This document shows positions 42,107 to 49,983 of a stretch of DNA of 64,000 nt, one piece after another. Numbering within the stretch: the stretch's first letter is position 1; each line of letters starts with the position of its first letter. Origin of the DNA: an uncultured Campylobacter sp. (lineage in GTDB: Bacteria > Campylobacterota > Campylobacteria > Campylobacterales > Campylobacteraceae). The stretch spans positions 1-64,000 of the forward strand of contig UQBJ01000008.1 in the NCBI GenBank assembly GCA_900539255.1. The letters run 5' to 3'. Position numbers and translations under genes: made by a program. Below the pieces are notes generated by a model. The model was not told the origin of the DNA. It did no database searches and saw nothing but the letters and a program-made list of their open reading frames with translations.

Positions 42107-43903
42107 TCAAAAGATTTCCGCGCTCAAATCAAAGCGGTTTTTTTGGAAGTTTTTAAGCCGTTGCATAAGGGCGTTTTCATCGTCATTTTGCTTTAAATCC
42201 TTTAAAATTTCACTCAAAAGCCTTTGAAATTCAGCATTTGAAAGCTGTTTTTGCAATTTAAAGACATTTTTATCCACAAGACTTAAAAGTTGTTTTTTGA
42301 GCGAAAACACTATATCAGCACACTTTGAGCGGTTAAAAAAGCCAAGCATTATTTTGCTTAAAGAAAGCAAAAATTCATCAACGCTTTGGAATTTTTTAAG
42401 CTTTTTTATGCTTTGAAATTCAAGCAGTTCGCGCACGAGCGCATTTTCTATGCCTTGCCCTTGCAAGATAGCCTGCAAACTCTCTTTGTCCTTAAAAAAA
42501 CGCTCATCGCAAAGCTCTAAAAAAAGCGCTTGAAATTGAGGATTTTCATACAAAAAAATCAAGGCTTGAAGCTCGGCTAAATCAGTGTTTGCTTGCTTTG
42601 CTGGCATTTTTAAATTTAAATTTTTTTCAAAGCCTTTCTTAAAACCTGCTTTTGGCGAAAGCCCTACCAAATCAACACTCACGCCCAAAAGTTGCGCCAC
42701 TAAATTCGTGTAGGACTGCGCTATTAAGGGTTCAAGCGCAAAGGTGTATTTTTGCACCGCTTCAAGTGCCTTTTGCTTGTCAAGCGGAGTTTGCAAGTCA
42801 AAGCCCGCCACAACGCCCCTTATGTAAAACTCGCCAAGCTCTACGCCCTTATCCAGCGCATTATAAAGCATTTTGCTCTGTCCGTTTGCCACCAGCTCGG
42901 CTGCGTCCTTGCCACCTTGCAAATTCACAACCTTGCCACCGATTTTGTGCGTGCTTAAAAGAAAAGCCGAACGCATAGCGGCGTTAAAGCCCGCCGTGTC
43001 GCTGTCAAAGCACAAAATCACCCGCGCTTCGTAGCGTTTGATTAGGGGCAAATGCTGCTCGGTTAGTGCCGTGCCAAGCACTGCCACAGCGTTGTTTAAC
43101 CCAGCTTTGTGAAAGGCAATCGCGTCCATATAGCCCTCGCAAACTATCATTTCTTTTTGCTTTGCGATTGCCTCTTTTGCTAGATGAAAGGCGTAAAAAA
43201 CGCGCGATTTGTCAAAAAGACGACATTGCGGGGAATTTACATATTTTGCCTTATTTTCACTATCCAAAGTGCGCCCGCCAAAGCCCACGAGCAAGCCCTT
43301 GTGGTCGTATATAGGAAAACTTATGCGGTTAATAAAACTTGCATAATAATCCTTTTGCTCTTCGCTAAATTTCACCGCACCGCATTCAGCGGCGTTTTTA
43401 AGCTCGATTTTTTCGTTTTTAAGTAACCTTAAAGTCTCAGCTGAACTTGGGGCATAACCAAGCTCAAATTTTCGCACATCATCATCGCTCAAAGCTCTGT
43501 TGTAAAGGTATTGCAGGGCTTCTTTGTGCTTGCTTAAATTCTGCTTGTAAAAGGCGTTTAAAAGGGGCAAAATTTCATAAATTGCCTTGTTGATTTCTTG
43601 CTTTTGGCTGGTGTAATTAAGCGTGAAGTTACACAGGCTCGCCACGCGCTCAACCGCCTCGCCAAAGCCCACGCGCTCATAATCTTGCACGAATTTAAAC
43701 ACATCACCGCCCGCCTTGCACGCAAAGCAGTGGTAAAAGCCCTTTTGAGCGTTGATGCTCATACTTGGGTTTTTGTCATCGTGGAAGGGGCAAACGCACA
43801 CAAACGCCGAGCCGCTCTTTTTTACATCCACATAATGCTCTATAACGCTTACTATATCGGCTCTTTGGCGTAAGTCCTCTATGCTTTTCGCTTCTATTAT
43901 CAC
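42107..43903 (-). CDS. dnaG: DNA primase
   Basis: 598 residues; makes RNA primers for replication. CHC2 zinc finger at about 38-64 (CPFHDDKNPSMSINAQKGFYHCFAC), the catalytic core with TOPRIM motifs EGYMDAIAFHKAGLNNAVAVLGTALTEQ near 250 and FDSDTAGFNAAMRSA near 300, and a helical C-terminal DnaB-binding part. It is followed upstream by moeA with a ten-base gap. Confidence 0.95.
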   Translation of the reverse strand: MIIEAKSIEDLRQRADIVSVIEHYVDVKKSGSAFVCVCPFHDDKNPSMSINAQKGFYHCFACKAGGDVFKFVQDYERVGFGEAVERVASLCNFTLNYTSQKQEINKAIYEILPLLNAFYKQNLSKHKEALQYLYNRALSDDDVRKFELGYAPSSAETLRLLKNEKIELKNAAECGAVKFSEEQKDYYASFINRISFPIYDHKGLLVGFGGRTLDSENKAKYVNSPQCRLFDKSRVFYAFHLAKEAIAKQKEMIVCEGYMDAIAFHKAGLNNAVAVLGTALTEQHLPLIKRYEARVILCFDSDTAGFNAAMRSAFLLSTHKIGGKVVNLQGGKDAAELVANGQSKMLYNALDKGVELGEFYIRGVVAGFDLQTPLDKQKALEAVQKYTFALEPLIAQSYTNLVAQLLGVSVDLVGLSPKAGFKKGFEKNLNLKMPAKQANTDLAELQALIFLYENPQFQALFLELCDERFFKDKESLQAILQGQGIENALVRELLEFQSIKKLKKFQSVDEFLLSLSKIMLGFFNRSKCADIVFSLKKQLLSLVDKNVFKLQKQLSNAEFQRLLSEILKDLKQNDDENALMQRLKNFQKNRFDLSAEIF

Positions 43904-43913
43904 GCTTTGTCCT

Positions 43914-45107
43914 TTATGAAAGCAGCATAATGCTTACTAAATCGCCATTTTCTAGCCTTTGACACTCTTTTGGCACGAGCATTAGGGCTGAATTTTGATT
44001 TAAATTGCTAATAATCGCGCTACTTCCTTGCTTTTTGTCCTTTAAATTCACGCAAACCTTGCCGTTTTCAAACTCCACATTGCAAGCGACAAATTCAAAA
44101 AAGGGCGATTTTTTGCTGTATGCGCCCTTTAAAAAAGCCTTGATGACAAAGTCGTTTTTCTGGCAAAGCCACGAATTTAGGATTTGCCTAGCTGTTAAAT
44201 GAAAGGCGACCATCGATGAGTAAGGAAAGCCCGCAAAGGCTAAAATAAACTTCTTGCCGCTTTTTGCTACCTTGATATGCCTGCCCGGCTTTATGTCAAG
44301 CTTGTCGATGATAAGCTCATACTCACGCACAGCGGCTTTTAAAAAGTCAAAATCCCCCATAGACACGCCGCCTGTGGTGATGAGTATATCACAACTTTCA
44401 AGGGCATTCGCAATGGCAGGCTTTACAGAGTGTTGCTCGTCTTTAAGCAGTGGAAAAATAATAGCCCTTGCGCCAAAACTTCGCGCTAAACTCGCTATGG
44501 CTATGTGATTTGATGAGCGAATTTGAGCAGGATTATCCAAACTTTCGCCCAAATCTTTTAGCTCATCGCCACTGCTTAAAACGCCTATTACAGGCTTTAT
44601 AAAGACACTTATGTGAAAAAAACCAAGTTCAGCTAAAAGTGCAAGCTCGCTAAAACCAAGCTTTGTGCCTTTTTTAAGCAAAATTTCGCCCTTTTTATAA
44701 CTCTCCCCAACGCCACGCACCGCAAAGCCAAATGGCACTTTTTGATTTACTTTGAGCGTGTCATTTTCAACGCTTACATTTTCCACAGGCACGAGTGTGT
44801 CTAAATTTGCGCTCATTAGCGAGCCTGTAAAGGTTTTGACGCATTCATTTTCTTTGGGCGAGTATTTTGGAAAGGTCCCAGCAGGCACTGAACCGATGAT
44901 TTTAAGGGCGTTTTCTTGCTCGGCAAAACGAATGGCGTAGCCGTCCATTGACGCTGTGGCAAAGGCTGGATAATCATCATTCGCGCTTATGTCGCAGGCT
45001 AAAATGCGCCCTAAACACTCCGTAATGGCTATTTTTTCGACTTTTTCGTAGGGCAAAATGCTTGCAAGCAAGGTTTCAAGCCCTTTTTCATAAGACATTA
45101 AGCTCAT
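43914..45107 (-). CDS. moeA: molybdopterin molybdenumtransferase
   Basis: 397 residues; inserts molybdate into adenylylated molybdopterin. FATASMDGYAIRF near 50, the MoCF-binding domain VIGVLSSGDEL..., GGVSMGDFDF near 240, and the C-terminal beta domain. Start at either of two methionines three codons apart; the first follows GGGG. Downstream partner of moaE (two-base gap) and moaD. Molybdenum cofactor serves nitrate, formate and related oxidoreductases. Confidence 0.93.
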   Translation of the reverse strand: MSLMSYEKGLETLLASILPYEKVEKIAITECLGRILACDISANDDYPAFATASMDGYAIRFAEQENALKIIGSVPAGTFPKYSPKENECVKTFTGSLMSANLDTLVPVENVSVENDTLKVNQKVPFGFAVRGVGESYKKGEILLKKGTKLGFSELALLAELGFFHISVFIKPVIGVLSSGDELKDLGESLDNPAQIRSSNHIAIASLARSFGARAIIFPLLKDEQHSVKPAIANALESCDILITTGGVSMGDFDFLKAAVREYELIIDKLDIKPGRHIKVAKSGKKFILAFAGFPYSSMVAFHLTARQILNSWLCQKNDFVIKAFLKGAYSKKSPFFEFVACNVEFENGKVCVNLKDKKQGSSAIISNLNQNSALMLVPKECQRLENGDLVSIMLLS

Positions 45108-45109
45108 TT

Positions 45110-45547
45110 TTACCCCAAAATTCCAGCGTGTTTGAGCTTTGATGAACGCTCAAAGGCATAAGTTTTCACGCCATTTTTCACATCAAACTTCCAAATAGGC
45201 GCATTTGCTTTAAAATCCTCGACAAATTCATTGATAAGCCTAAGCCCTAGCTTTCTTTGCTTGCTGATAACCGCCACAAAATAGCTACTTTGATGAATTT
45301 TAACCTCCCCTTTGGAGTGCGCAAAGCACAGCACTACCTTATCTTGCGCCACTTTTTCGCACCATTTATCAAACCAGGCTTTAAGCAATTTCTCGTAAAT
45401 CTCAAAATATAAAGCTTCAACGCCATTTTCATCACGCACAATCCCACAAAAAGTAATCATAGCGCCTAAATTTTCGCTTTTGTAGCGTTCAAACCACGCT
45501 TTGTGAATTTGAGTAACGCTCAAAGCCCCATTATGCAGCTCAAACAT
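45110..45547 (-). CDS. moaE: molybdopterin synthase large subunit
   Basis: 145 residues. Together with MoaD it converts precursor Z to molybdopterin. GAMITFCGIVRDENGVEALYFEIYEK at about 31-56, FVAVISKQRKLGLRLINEFVEDFKANAPIWKFDVKNG near 98-135, with the conserved lysines of the IWK segment. It lies three bases downstream of moaD. Confidence 0.92.
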   Translation of the reverse strand: MFELHNGALSVTQIHKAWFERYKSENLGAMITFCGIVRDENGVEALYFEIYEKLLKAWFDKWCEKVAQDKVVLCFAHSKGEVKIHQSSYFVAVISKQRKLGLRLINEFVEDFKANAPIWKFDVKNGVKTYAFERSSKLKHAGILG

Positions 45548-45550
45548 AGC

Positions 45551-45772
45551 TTAACCTCCGCTCACAGGCGGCAAAAGCGTGATTTTATCGCCGTCTTTTA
45601 AGGGCGTATCCACGCTAGAAACGATTTCATCATTGACAGCCACAGCGCACAGCCCAAGCCACTCTTTCAAAGCCTCGTCCTTTTGCAAGTGCGCTTTTAG
45701 CTCACTCAAAGAGCAAATGTCAAGCTCAATGCTTGCTTTTTCAATGGGTCCTAAAAATTCGATTGTTACCAT
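45551..45772 (-). CDS. moaD: molybdopterin synthase sulfur carrier subunit
   Basis: 73 residues, ubiquitin-like fold, ending in the required Gly-Gly (LLPPVSGG) that is thiocarboxylated. First gene of the moaD-moaE-moeA unit; AAAGGGCGG precedes the ATG. The other cofactor genes (moaA, moaC, mobA) are not in this window. Confidence 0.93.
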   Translation of the reverse strand: MVTIEFLGPIEKASIELDICSLSELKAHLQKDEALKEWLGLCAVAVNDEIVSSVDTPLKDGDKITLLPPVSGG

Positions 45773-46097
45773 AAATCCGCCCTTTCTTTGCTTTTTGCTT
45801 TTGTTTTAGATTTGCGATTTATTTTTGAATTTTGCCTAAAATTTGTGAATTTTTGCCTTAAATTTTAACAGAAAATGCGTAAAAATTTAAGTTTGTTTGA
45901 TGAAAGTGTTGGGTGATGAAAAAGTTTGTCAAAGTGCCTTGCAAGCGTAAGCGAAATATCCACGCTGTCGTGGATATTTCATCATCAAATGAGAAACTTT
46001 GCTTGCTTGCAGCGGTAGCGCATTTGCCACGCAAATTTTTGCAAACAGCTCACAATGATGGGCAAAAGCCTAACTCGCCGTGCTTGCAAAAACTCGC
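45773..46097. other. intergenic region with a compact perfect hairpin
   Basis: About 325 bases between moaD and fumC. GAAATATCCACG (45953-45964) and CGTGGATATTTC (45969-45980) form a perfect 12-base hairpin with the loop CTGT; it looks like a collapsed form of the ATCCAC/GTGGAT centre of the dispersed palindrome. Weaker flanking pairs (CAAAGT/ACTTTG) surround it. A 68-codon frame through this region is not convincing. Confidence 0.5.
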
Positions 46098-47498
46098 TTA
46101 TTTTTTGTCAAGCGGGTGAATCATATTTTTAGGCACGACAAATTTGTCATAATCACTCTCACTCACAAGCTTTAACTCCAAAGCCGATTCTTTGAGAGAA
46201 ATGCCTTTTTTGTGCGCGTTTTTGGCGATTTTAGCCGCATTTTCATAGCCTATGTGTGGATTAAGCGCGGTTACGAGCATTAAAGAGTTGTGCAAATAAT
46301 AATCTATGCGTTCTTTGTTCGCTGTGATGCCTTGCGCGCAGTGAATGTTAAATGAGTGCATAGAATCAGCAAGCAAATCAAGGCTTTGCAAGAAATTATA
46401 AATGATGACAGGCTTGAAAACATTAAGCTCAAAGTTACCCTGAGACGCTCCAAGTCCTATGGCTACATCATTTCCCATCACTTGCACGGCTACCATCGTT
46501 ACGGCTTCGCATTGTGTGGGATTTACCTTGCCCGGCATTATCGAGCTTCCGGGTTCATTTTCGGGTATGTTTAGCTCGCCAAGCCCGCATCTAGGACCGC
46601 TTGCAAGCCATCTAATGTCGTTTGCGATTTTCATCAAATTCGCCGCCAAACCCTTCATCGCGCCGTGCGTGAAAACGATAGCATCGTGGCTAGTAAGAGC
46701 GTGGAATTTATTTGGACTTGCCACAAATTTCACGCCTGTGAGCTTTGTAAGCTCAGCGCTTACTTCTTCGCTGAAATTTGCTGGTGCGTTTAGCCCCGTG
46801 CCAACGGCTGTGCCGCCTATGGCTAGCTCTCTTAAAGTAGGCAAAGAAGCGATGATTTGCTCTTTGCTATGCTCCAACATAGACAAATAGCCACTAAATT
46901 CTTGCCCCAAAGTAAGCGGAGTCGCATCTTGCAAGTGCGTGCGCCCACTTTTGATGATGTCCTTAAATTCGCTCACTTTCTTTTTGAAAGTGCCGATAAG
47001 CTCATCGATAGCGGGGATAAGTTTTTTTTCTACCTGCTCCACAGCCACTATGCTCATCGCTGTAGGAAAGGTGTCGTTCGAGCTTTGTCCGCGGTTCACA
47101 TGGTCGTTTGGATGGACGAATTTTTCCTTGCGAAAATCCTTGCCAAGTAGCTCTGTGGCTTTGTTTGCGATGACTTCATTGACATTCATATTGCTTTGCG
47201 TGCCGCTACCCGTTTGCCAAATGGCAAGGGGAAAATTGTCATCAAGTTTGCCCGCTAAAACCTCATCGCAAGCCTTGACAATGCCATTTTTGCGCTCCTC
47301 ATCAAGCCCGTTTTTGAGCTTGCAATTTACTATCGCGCAAGCCTTTTTGAGATTTGCAAAAGCGTAAATCAGCACGCGTGGCATTTTTTCGATGCCGATT
47401 TTGAAATTCTCAAAACTTCGCTCAGTTTGCGCTCCCCAATATTTCTCATCAGGGACCTTAACCTCGCCCATAGTGTCGTGTTCGATTCTGTAAGCCAT
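46098..47498 (-). CDS. fumC: class II fumarate hydratase
   Basis: 466 residues; reversible hydration of fumarate to malate, iron-independent. Conserved segments: TGSGTQSNMNVNEVIANKA near 97, HPNDHVNRGQSSNDTFPTAM near 128, SGRTHLQDATPLTLGQEFSGY near 185, and the catalytic loop GSSIMPGKVNPTQCEA near 317. AAAGGAG lies six bases before the ATG. Confidence 0.96.
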   Translation of the reverse strand: MAYRIEHDTMGEVKVPDEKYWGAQTERSFENFKIGIEKMPRVLIYAFANLKKACAIVNCKLKNGLDEERKNGIVKACDEVLAGKLDDNFPLAIWQTGSGTQSNMNVNEVIANKATELLGKDFRKEKFVHPNDHVNRGQSSNDTFPTAMSIVAVEQVEKKLIPAIDELIGTFKKKVSEFKDIIKSGRTHLQDATPLTLGQEFSGYLSMLEHSKEQIIASLPTLRELAIGGTAVGTGLNAPANFSEEVSAELTKLTGVKFVASPNKFHALTSHDAIVFTHGAMKGLAANLMKIANDIRWLASGPRCGLGELNIPENEPGSSIMPGKVNPTQCEAVTMVAVQVMGNDVAIGLGASQGNFELNVFKPVIIYNFLQSLDLLADSMHSFNIHCAQGITANKERIDYYLHNSLMLVTALNPHIGYENAAKIAKNAHKKGISLKESALELKLVSESDYDKFVVPKNMIHPLDKK

Positions 47499-47606
47499 TG
47501 TAGCTCCTTTGTGTAAAATTTGTGTGCAAATTTTAGCACGGTTGCGGTTTGCTTTTGATTTACGATTGAATTTTTTGAGTAAATGCGTAAAAAAAGAGAA
47601 AAATTT

Positions 47607-47646
47607 AAATAATAATTTTTATTGTTTAGAAAATTTATGCTATACT
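47607..47646 (+). promoter_or_regulatory. dps promoter with an 18-base operator shared with ahpC
   Basis: AAATAATAATTTTTATTG at 47607-47624 is identical to 49471-49488 in front of ahpC. A -10 element TATACT lies at 47641-47646, so the shared box covers the -35 position of dps. The AT-rich dyad character and the two peroxide-defence targets suggest PerR or Fur. Confidence 0.65.
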
Positions 47647-47750
47647 TATTTTTACAAATTTCCTTTGCGATTTTTGTGAATTTGACTTAAATTTTAAGCC
47701 ATTTGCAAGATGAGTGATGAAAATTTGAATTTTTTCAAGAAAGGACAAAA

Positions 47751-48206
47751 ATGTCAAAAGTTACAGAAAAACTTCTCCAAATCCAAGCGGACGCGCACAG
47801 CCTTTGGGTGCGTTTTCACAACTATCACTGGAATGTCAAAGGCTTGCAGTTTTACGCTATCCACGCTTACACTGAGGAAGCGTATGAGGCTATGGCAAAG
47901 CTTTTTGACGACACGGCGGAGCGGGCTTTGCAGCTTAAAAGCAAGGCGCTTGTTTGCCCCAAAGCCCTGCTCGAACACGCTAAAATCAAGCCTTTGCAAA
48001 AGGACTGCTTCACGGCAAGTGAGGTTTTAGAGTGCGTAAAGAGCGATTACACCTATCTTTTGGGCGAGTTTCAAAAGCTTGACGAGCTTGCGAGCAAGGA
48101 AAATGACAGCACGACTTCAAATCTAGCCCAAGATAAAATCGCCGAGCTTGAAAAAGCCCTTTGGATGCTTGACAATGCGCTTGAAAGTGCGTGCAAGAAA
48201 AAATAA
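47751..48206 (+). CDS. dps: Dps-family mini-ferritin
   Basis: 151 residues, forms a 12-subunit shell that oxidises and stores iron and protects DNA from peroxide. Ferroxidase ligands are visible: H in FHNYHWNVKG near 26-33, H in YAIHAYTEEAYE near 40, then D and E in LFDDTAERAL near 55. AAAGGA lies six bases before the ATG. The only cysteine-bearing segments are VCPKA, DCFTA and a C-terminal CKKK. Confidence 0.94.
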   Translation: MSKVTEKLLQIQADAHSLWVRFHNYHWNVKGLQFYAIHAYTEEAYEAMAKLFDDTAERALQLKSKALVCPKALLEHAKIKPLQKDCFTASEVLECVKSDYTYLLGEFQKLDELASKENDSTTSNLAQDKIAELEKALWMLDNALESACKKK

Positions 48207-48230
48207 TTTGCAAATTTAGCCTTTAAAGTC

Positions 48231-48257
48231 TTTATGACTTTGCAAATTTGCCGATAT
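48231..48257 (+). promoter_or_regulatory. sigma-28 promoter of the 53-residue gene
   Basis: GCCGATAT at 48250-48257, with TTTA at 48231-48234 exactly 15 bases upstream. The start codon follows 30 bases after the -10 box, as in the 193-residue gene. Confidence 0.75.
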
Positions 48258-48286
48258 TTGCCTAGAATCAATTAGAAGGAGCTGAG

Positions 48287-48448
48287 ATGATTTCAGGCGT
48301 AAGCAATGCTTCGTTACTCGTTGCCACGAGTGTGAATGCACTTAAAAAAGCCGTTGATTCAAATGAGGAGGCGTTAGAACAGCTTATAAACGCCACTTCG
48401 GACGCGGAAAATGGTAGCGAGAGCGAAGGTTTGGACATTTATGCGTAA
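48287..48448 (+). CDS. YjfB-like small putative motility protein
   Basis: 53 residues: MISGVSNASLLVATSVNALK, then KAVDSNEEALEQLINATSD and an acidic, Ser/Gly-rich tail ending LDIYA. Length, the N-terminal amphipathic helix and the KKAVDSxE step resemble the YjfB_motility family of short proteins. AGAAGGAG lies seven bases before the ATG. The sigma-28 promoter directly upstream supports a flagellum-linked role. No signal peptide or membrane helix. Confidence 0.7.
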   Translation: MISGVSNASLLVATSVNALKKAVDSNEEALEQLINATSDAENGSESEGLDIYA

Positions 48449-48449
48449 T

Positions 48450-48471
48450 CAAGAGTCCGCAAGGACTCTTG
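48450..48471 (+). terminator. perfect hairpin after the 53-residue gene
   Basis: CAAGAGTCC-GCAA-GGACTCTTG: a nine-pair stem with a stable GCAA tetraloop, starting two bases after the stop codon. Only a short T run (TTTT) follows nine bases later, so termination strength is uncertain. Confidence 0.65.
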
Positions 48472-48581
48472 GTGCATTTTGCTAAAAGTGCCGTTTTGTC
48501 TGCTTAAATTTACCCCAAAATTTGATTTTCCTTTGAATTTTAGGCTTTGTTTGAGATGAAAATTTATGATTTTTGCATTTT

Positions 48582-48795
48582 GTGCGTAAAATTTTAAATT
48601 TGAGTGTGAAAATTTAAAAGTTGTGAGTAAAACTTTGAATTTGCGTGTGAAATTTTTAAATTCTGCGAGTAAAATTTAAATTTGTGCGTAAAATTTTTAA
48701 ATTTGTGAGCGGATTTTTTGATTTTACGGATAAAATTTGCGAATTTGTGGGTTGAATTTGTGAGTAAATTTTGAATTTACGGGCAAAATTCAAGC
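48582..48795. repeat. degenerate array with about 21-base period
   Basis: Roughly eleven units starting with G-T/C-G-A/C/T-G and continuing with AT-rich AAATTT-type tracts (consensus near GTGAGTAAAATTTTAAATTTG). Unit starts at 48582, 48604, 48623, 48643, 48665, 48684, 48705, 48726, 48747, 48760 and 48779, so most steps are 19-22 bases, two helical turns. No gene. It fills most of the gap between the 53-residue gene and the 3' end of ahpC. Confidence 0.65.
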
Positions 48796-48861
48796 AAAAA
48801 AGATTTGGCGGTGCTAAAACACCGCCGTTAAAAGCGTTAAATGCAAGTTCAACGCTGTTGT

Positions 48862-49458
48862 TTAGAGCTTTGACGCGTTTTGTTTGAGATAATCAGCCAC
48901 GCCTTTGGGGTCAGCTTTCATACCCGCTTGTCCCTTGTGCCAGCCAGCAGGGCAAACCTCGCCGTGTTCGTTGGTGAAAAGCATAGTATCAACCATTCTT
49001 ATCATCTCGTCAATGTTGCGCCCAAGTGGCAAGTCATTGATGACGGCGTGGCGCACGGTGCCGTCTTTGTCAAGCAAAAACGAGCCGCGAAGTGCGACTG
49101 CTTCGTCAAAAAGCACATCAAAGGCACGCGCCCACTCTTTTTTAAGGTCAGCAACCAACGGAAACTGCACATCGCCTATGCCGCCGTTTTCAATCGCCGT
49201 GTTTTTCCACGCAAAATGCGAAAACTCGTTGTCGCAGCTCACACCGATAACCTCGATGCCACGCTCTTTGAAGTCCTTGTAACGCTTGTCAAAAGCGATG
49301 ATTTCGCTCGGGCAAACGAAAGTGAAGTCTTTTGGGTAAAAAAACACCACCGCGCCCTTGCTGCCTATGTTTTTGTAGAGACTGAAACTCTCAACGATTT
49401 GGTTGTTGCCTAAAACTGCTGGTGCGCTAAGCTCCTGAGCCTTTTTTGTAACAATCAT
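48862..49458 (-). CDS. ahpC: alkyl hydroperoxide reductase subunit C (2-Cys peroxiredoxin)
   Basis: 198 residues; reduces peroxides. Peroxidatic cysteine in YPKDFTFVCPSE near 50, resolving cysteine in HGEVCPAGWHKG near 168, and RGSFLLDKDGTVRHAVINDLPLGRN between them. A strong ribosome site (AGGAGG) stands seven bases before the ATG. In C. jejuni ahpC precedes flhB; here it lies downstream of flhB on the same strand, separated by a repeat cluster. Confidence 0.96.
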   Translation of the reverse strand: MIVTKKAQELSAPAVLGNNQIVESFSLYKNIGSKGAVVFFYPKDFTFVCPSEIIAFDKRYKDFKERGIEVIGVSCDNEFSHFAWKNTAIENGGIGDVQFPLVADLKKEWARAFDVLFDEAVALRGSFLLDKDGTVRHAVINDLPLGRNIDEMIRMVDTMLFTNEHGEVCPAGWHKGQAGMKADPKGVADYLKQNASKL

Positions 49459-49470
49459 TTGTGTCCTCCT

Positions 49471-49502
49471 AAATAATAATTTTTATTGACAAAGAAATTA
49501 TA
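49471..49502 (-). promoter_or_regulatory. ahpC promoter with the shared 18-base operator
   Basis: On the minus strand a -10 element TATAAT (49502-49497) is followed at once by the box at 49471-49488, which would lie over the transcription start. The same 18 bases, in the opposite orientation relative to the gene, overlap the -35 position of dps. Co-repression by an iron- or peroxide-sensing regulator is the likely reason. Confidence 0.65.
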
Positions 49503-49559
49503 TCTTTAATTTTTCTCACAAAGGTAAATGAGAAAAAATTTTTTGTGATAATCCATAAA

Positions 49560-49840
49560 TTTAAAGTGTCTTAAATTCTTTGGATTTTTCGCTCGTTTCA
49601 CTTGCTCAAAATGACAATGCCTTGCCGTTTTTGCAAGTGGATTTTTTGCTACGGCTACGCCTTGCAACCCGTTGGGTCGCTTTGCGCTAACGCACTCCGC
49701 TCAAAATGACAAGGGTTTGTTTGTCATACTGACTTATGTTTGTCATACTGAGGCGTTAGCCGAAGTATCCACAAATTTGAAATGCAAATTTGCATTTTAA
49801 AGTATGGATTTTTCGCCTTTTGCAAAGACTCAAAATGACA
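49560..49840. repeat. cluster of dispersed palindromic repeats between ahpC and flhB
   Basis: A right arm lies at 49570-49616. A copy interrupted by the CTTGCAACCCGTTGGGTCGC segment lies at 49640-49712. A near full-length palindrome lies at 49741-49840 with the centre AAATGCAAATTTGCATTT and the outer ends TGTCATACTGA and CTCAAAATGACA. Then the hairpin GCCGTTTTCACAAAAACGGC follows at 49860-49879. No gene. Confidence 0.75.
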
Positions 49841-49887
49841 AAATCCGCCATTATTGCGAGCCGTTTTCACAAAAACGGCACGATGAC

Positions 49888-49983
49888 AACTTTTTCAAAC
49901 AGCGTAACGACAGCTCTTTCAAGCAGCGTTATGAAAACTCTTTCCAAATGGCGTTGCAACTACTCTTTCAAACGGCTTGCGAA
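49888..49983. repeat. four 24-base repeats running into the 3' end of flhB
   Basis: Units share CTCTTTCAA-N2-GGCGTTGCGA-like sequence; the TTCAA/TTCCA cores stand at 49894, 49918, 49942 and 49967. The last unit lies inside the flhB coding region and encodes its C-terminal residues; the other three follow the stop codon. On the minus strand they read as variants of the final flhB codons. Confidence 0.7.

Noticed and set aside
45913..46119. 68-codon frame between moaD and fumC
   Set aside because: It runs through the perfect hairpin at 45953-45980 and overlaps the fumC 3' end; no supporting signals.
48582..48795. Possible CRISPR array
   Set aside because: Units of about 21 bases diverge continuously, no constant repeat with unique spacers, and no cas genes nearby.
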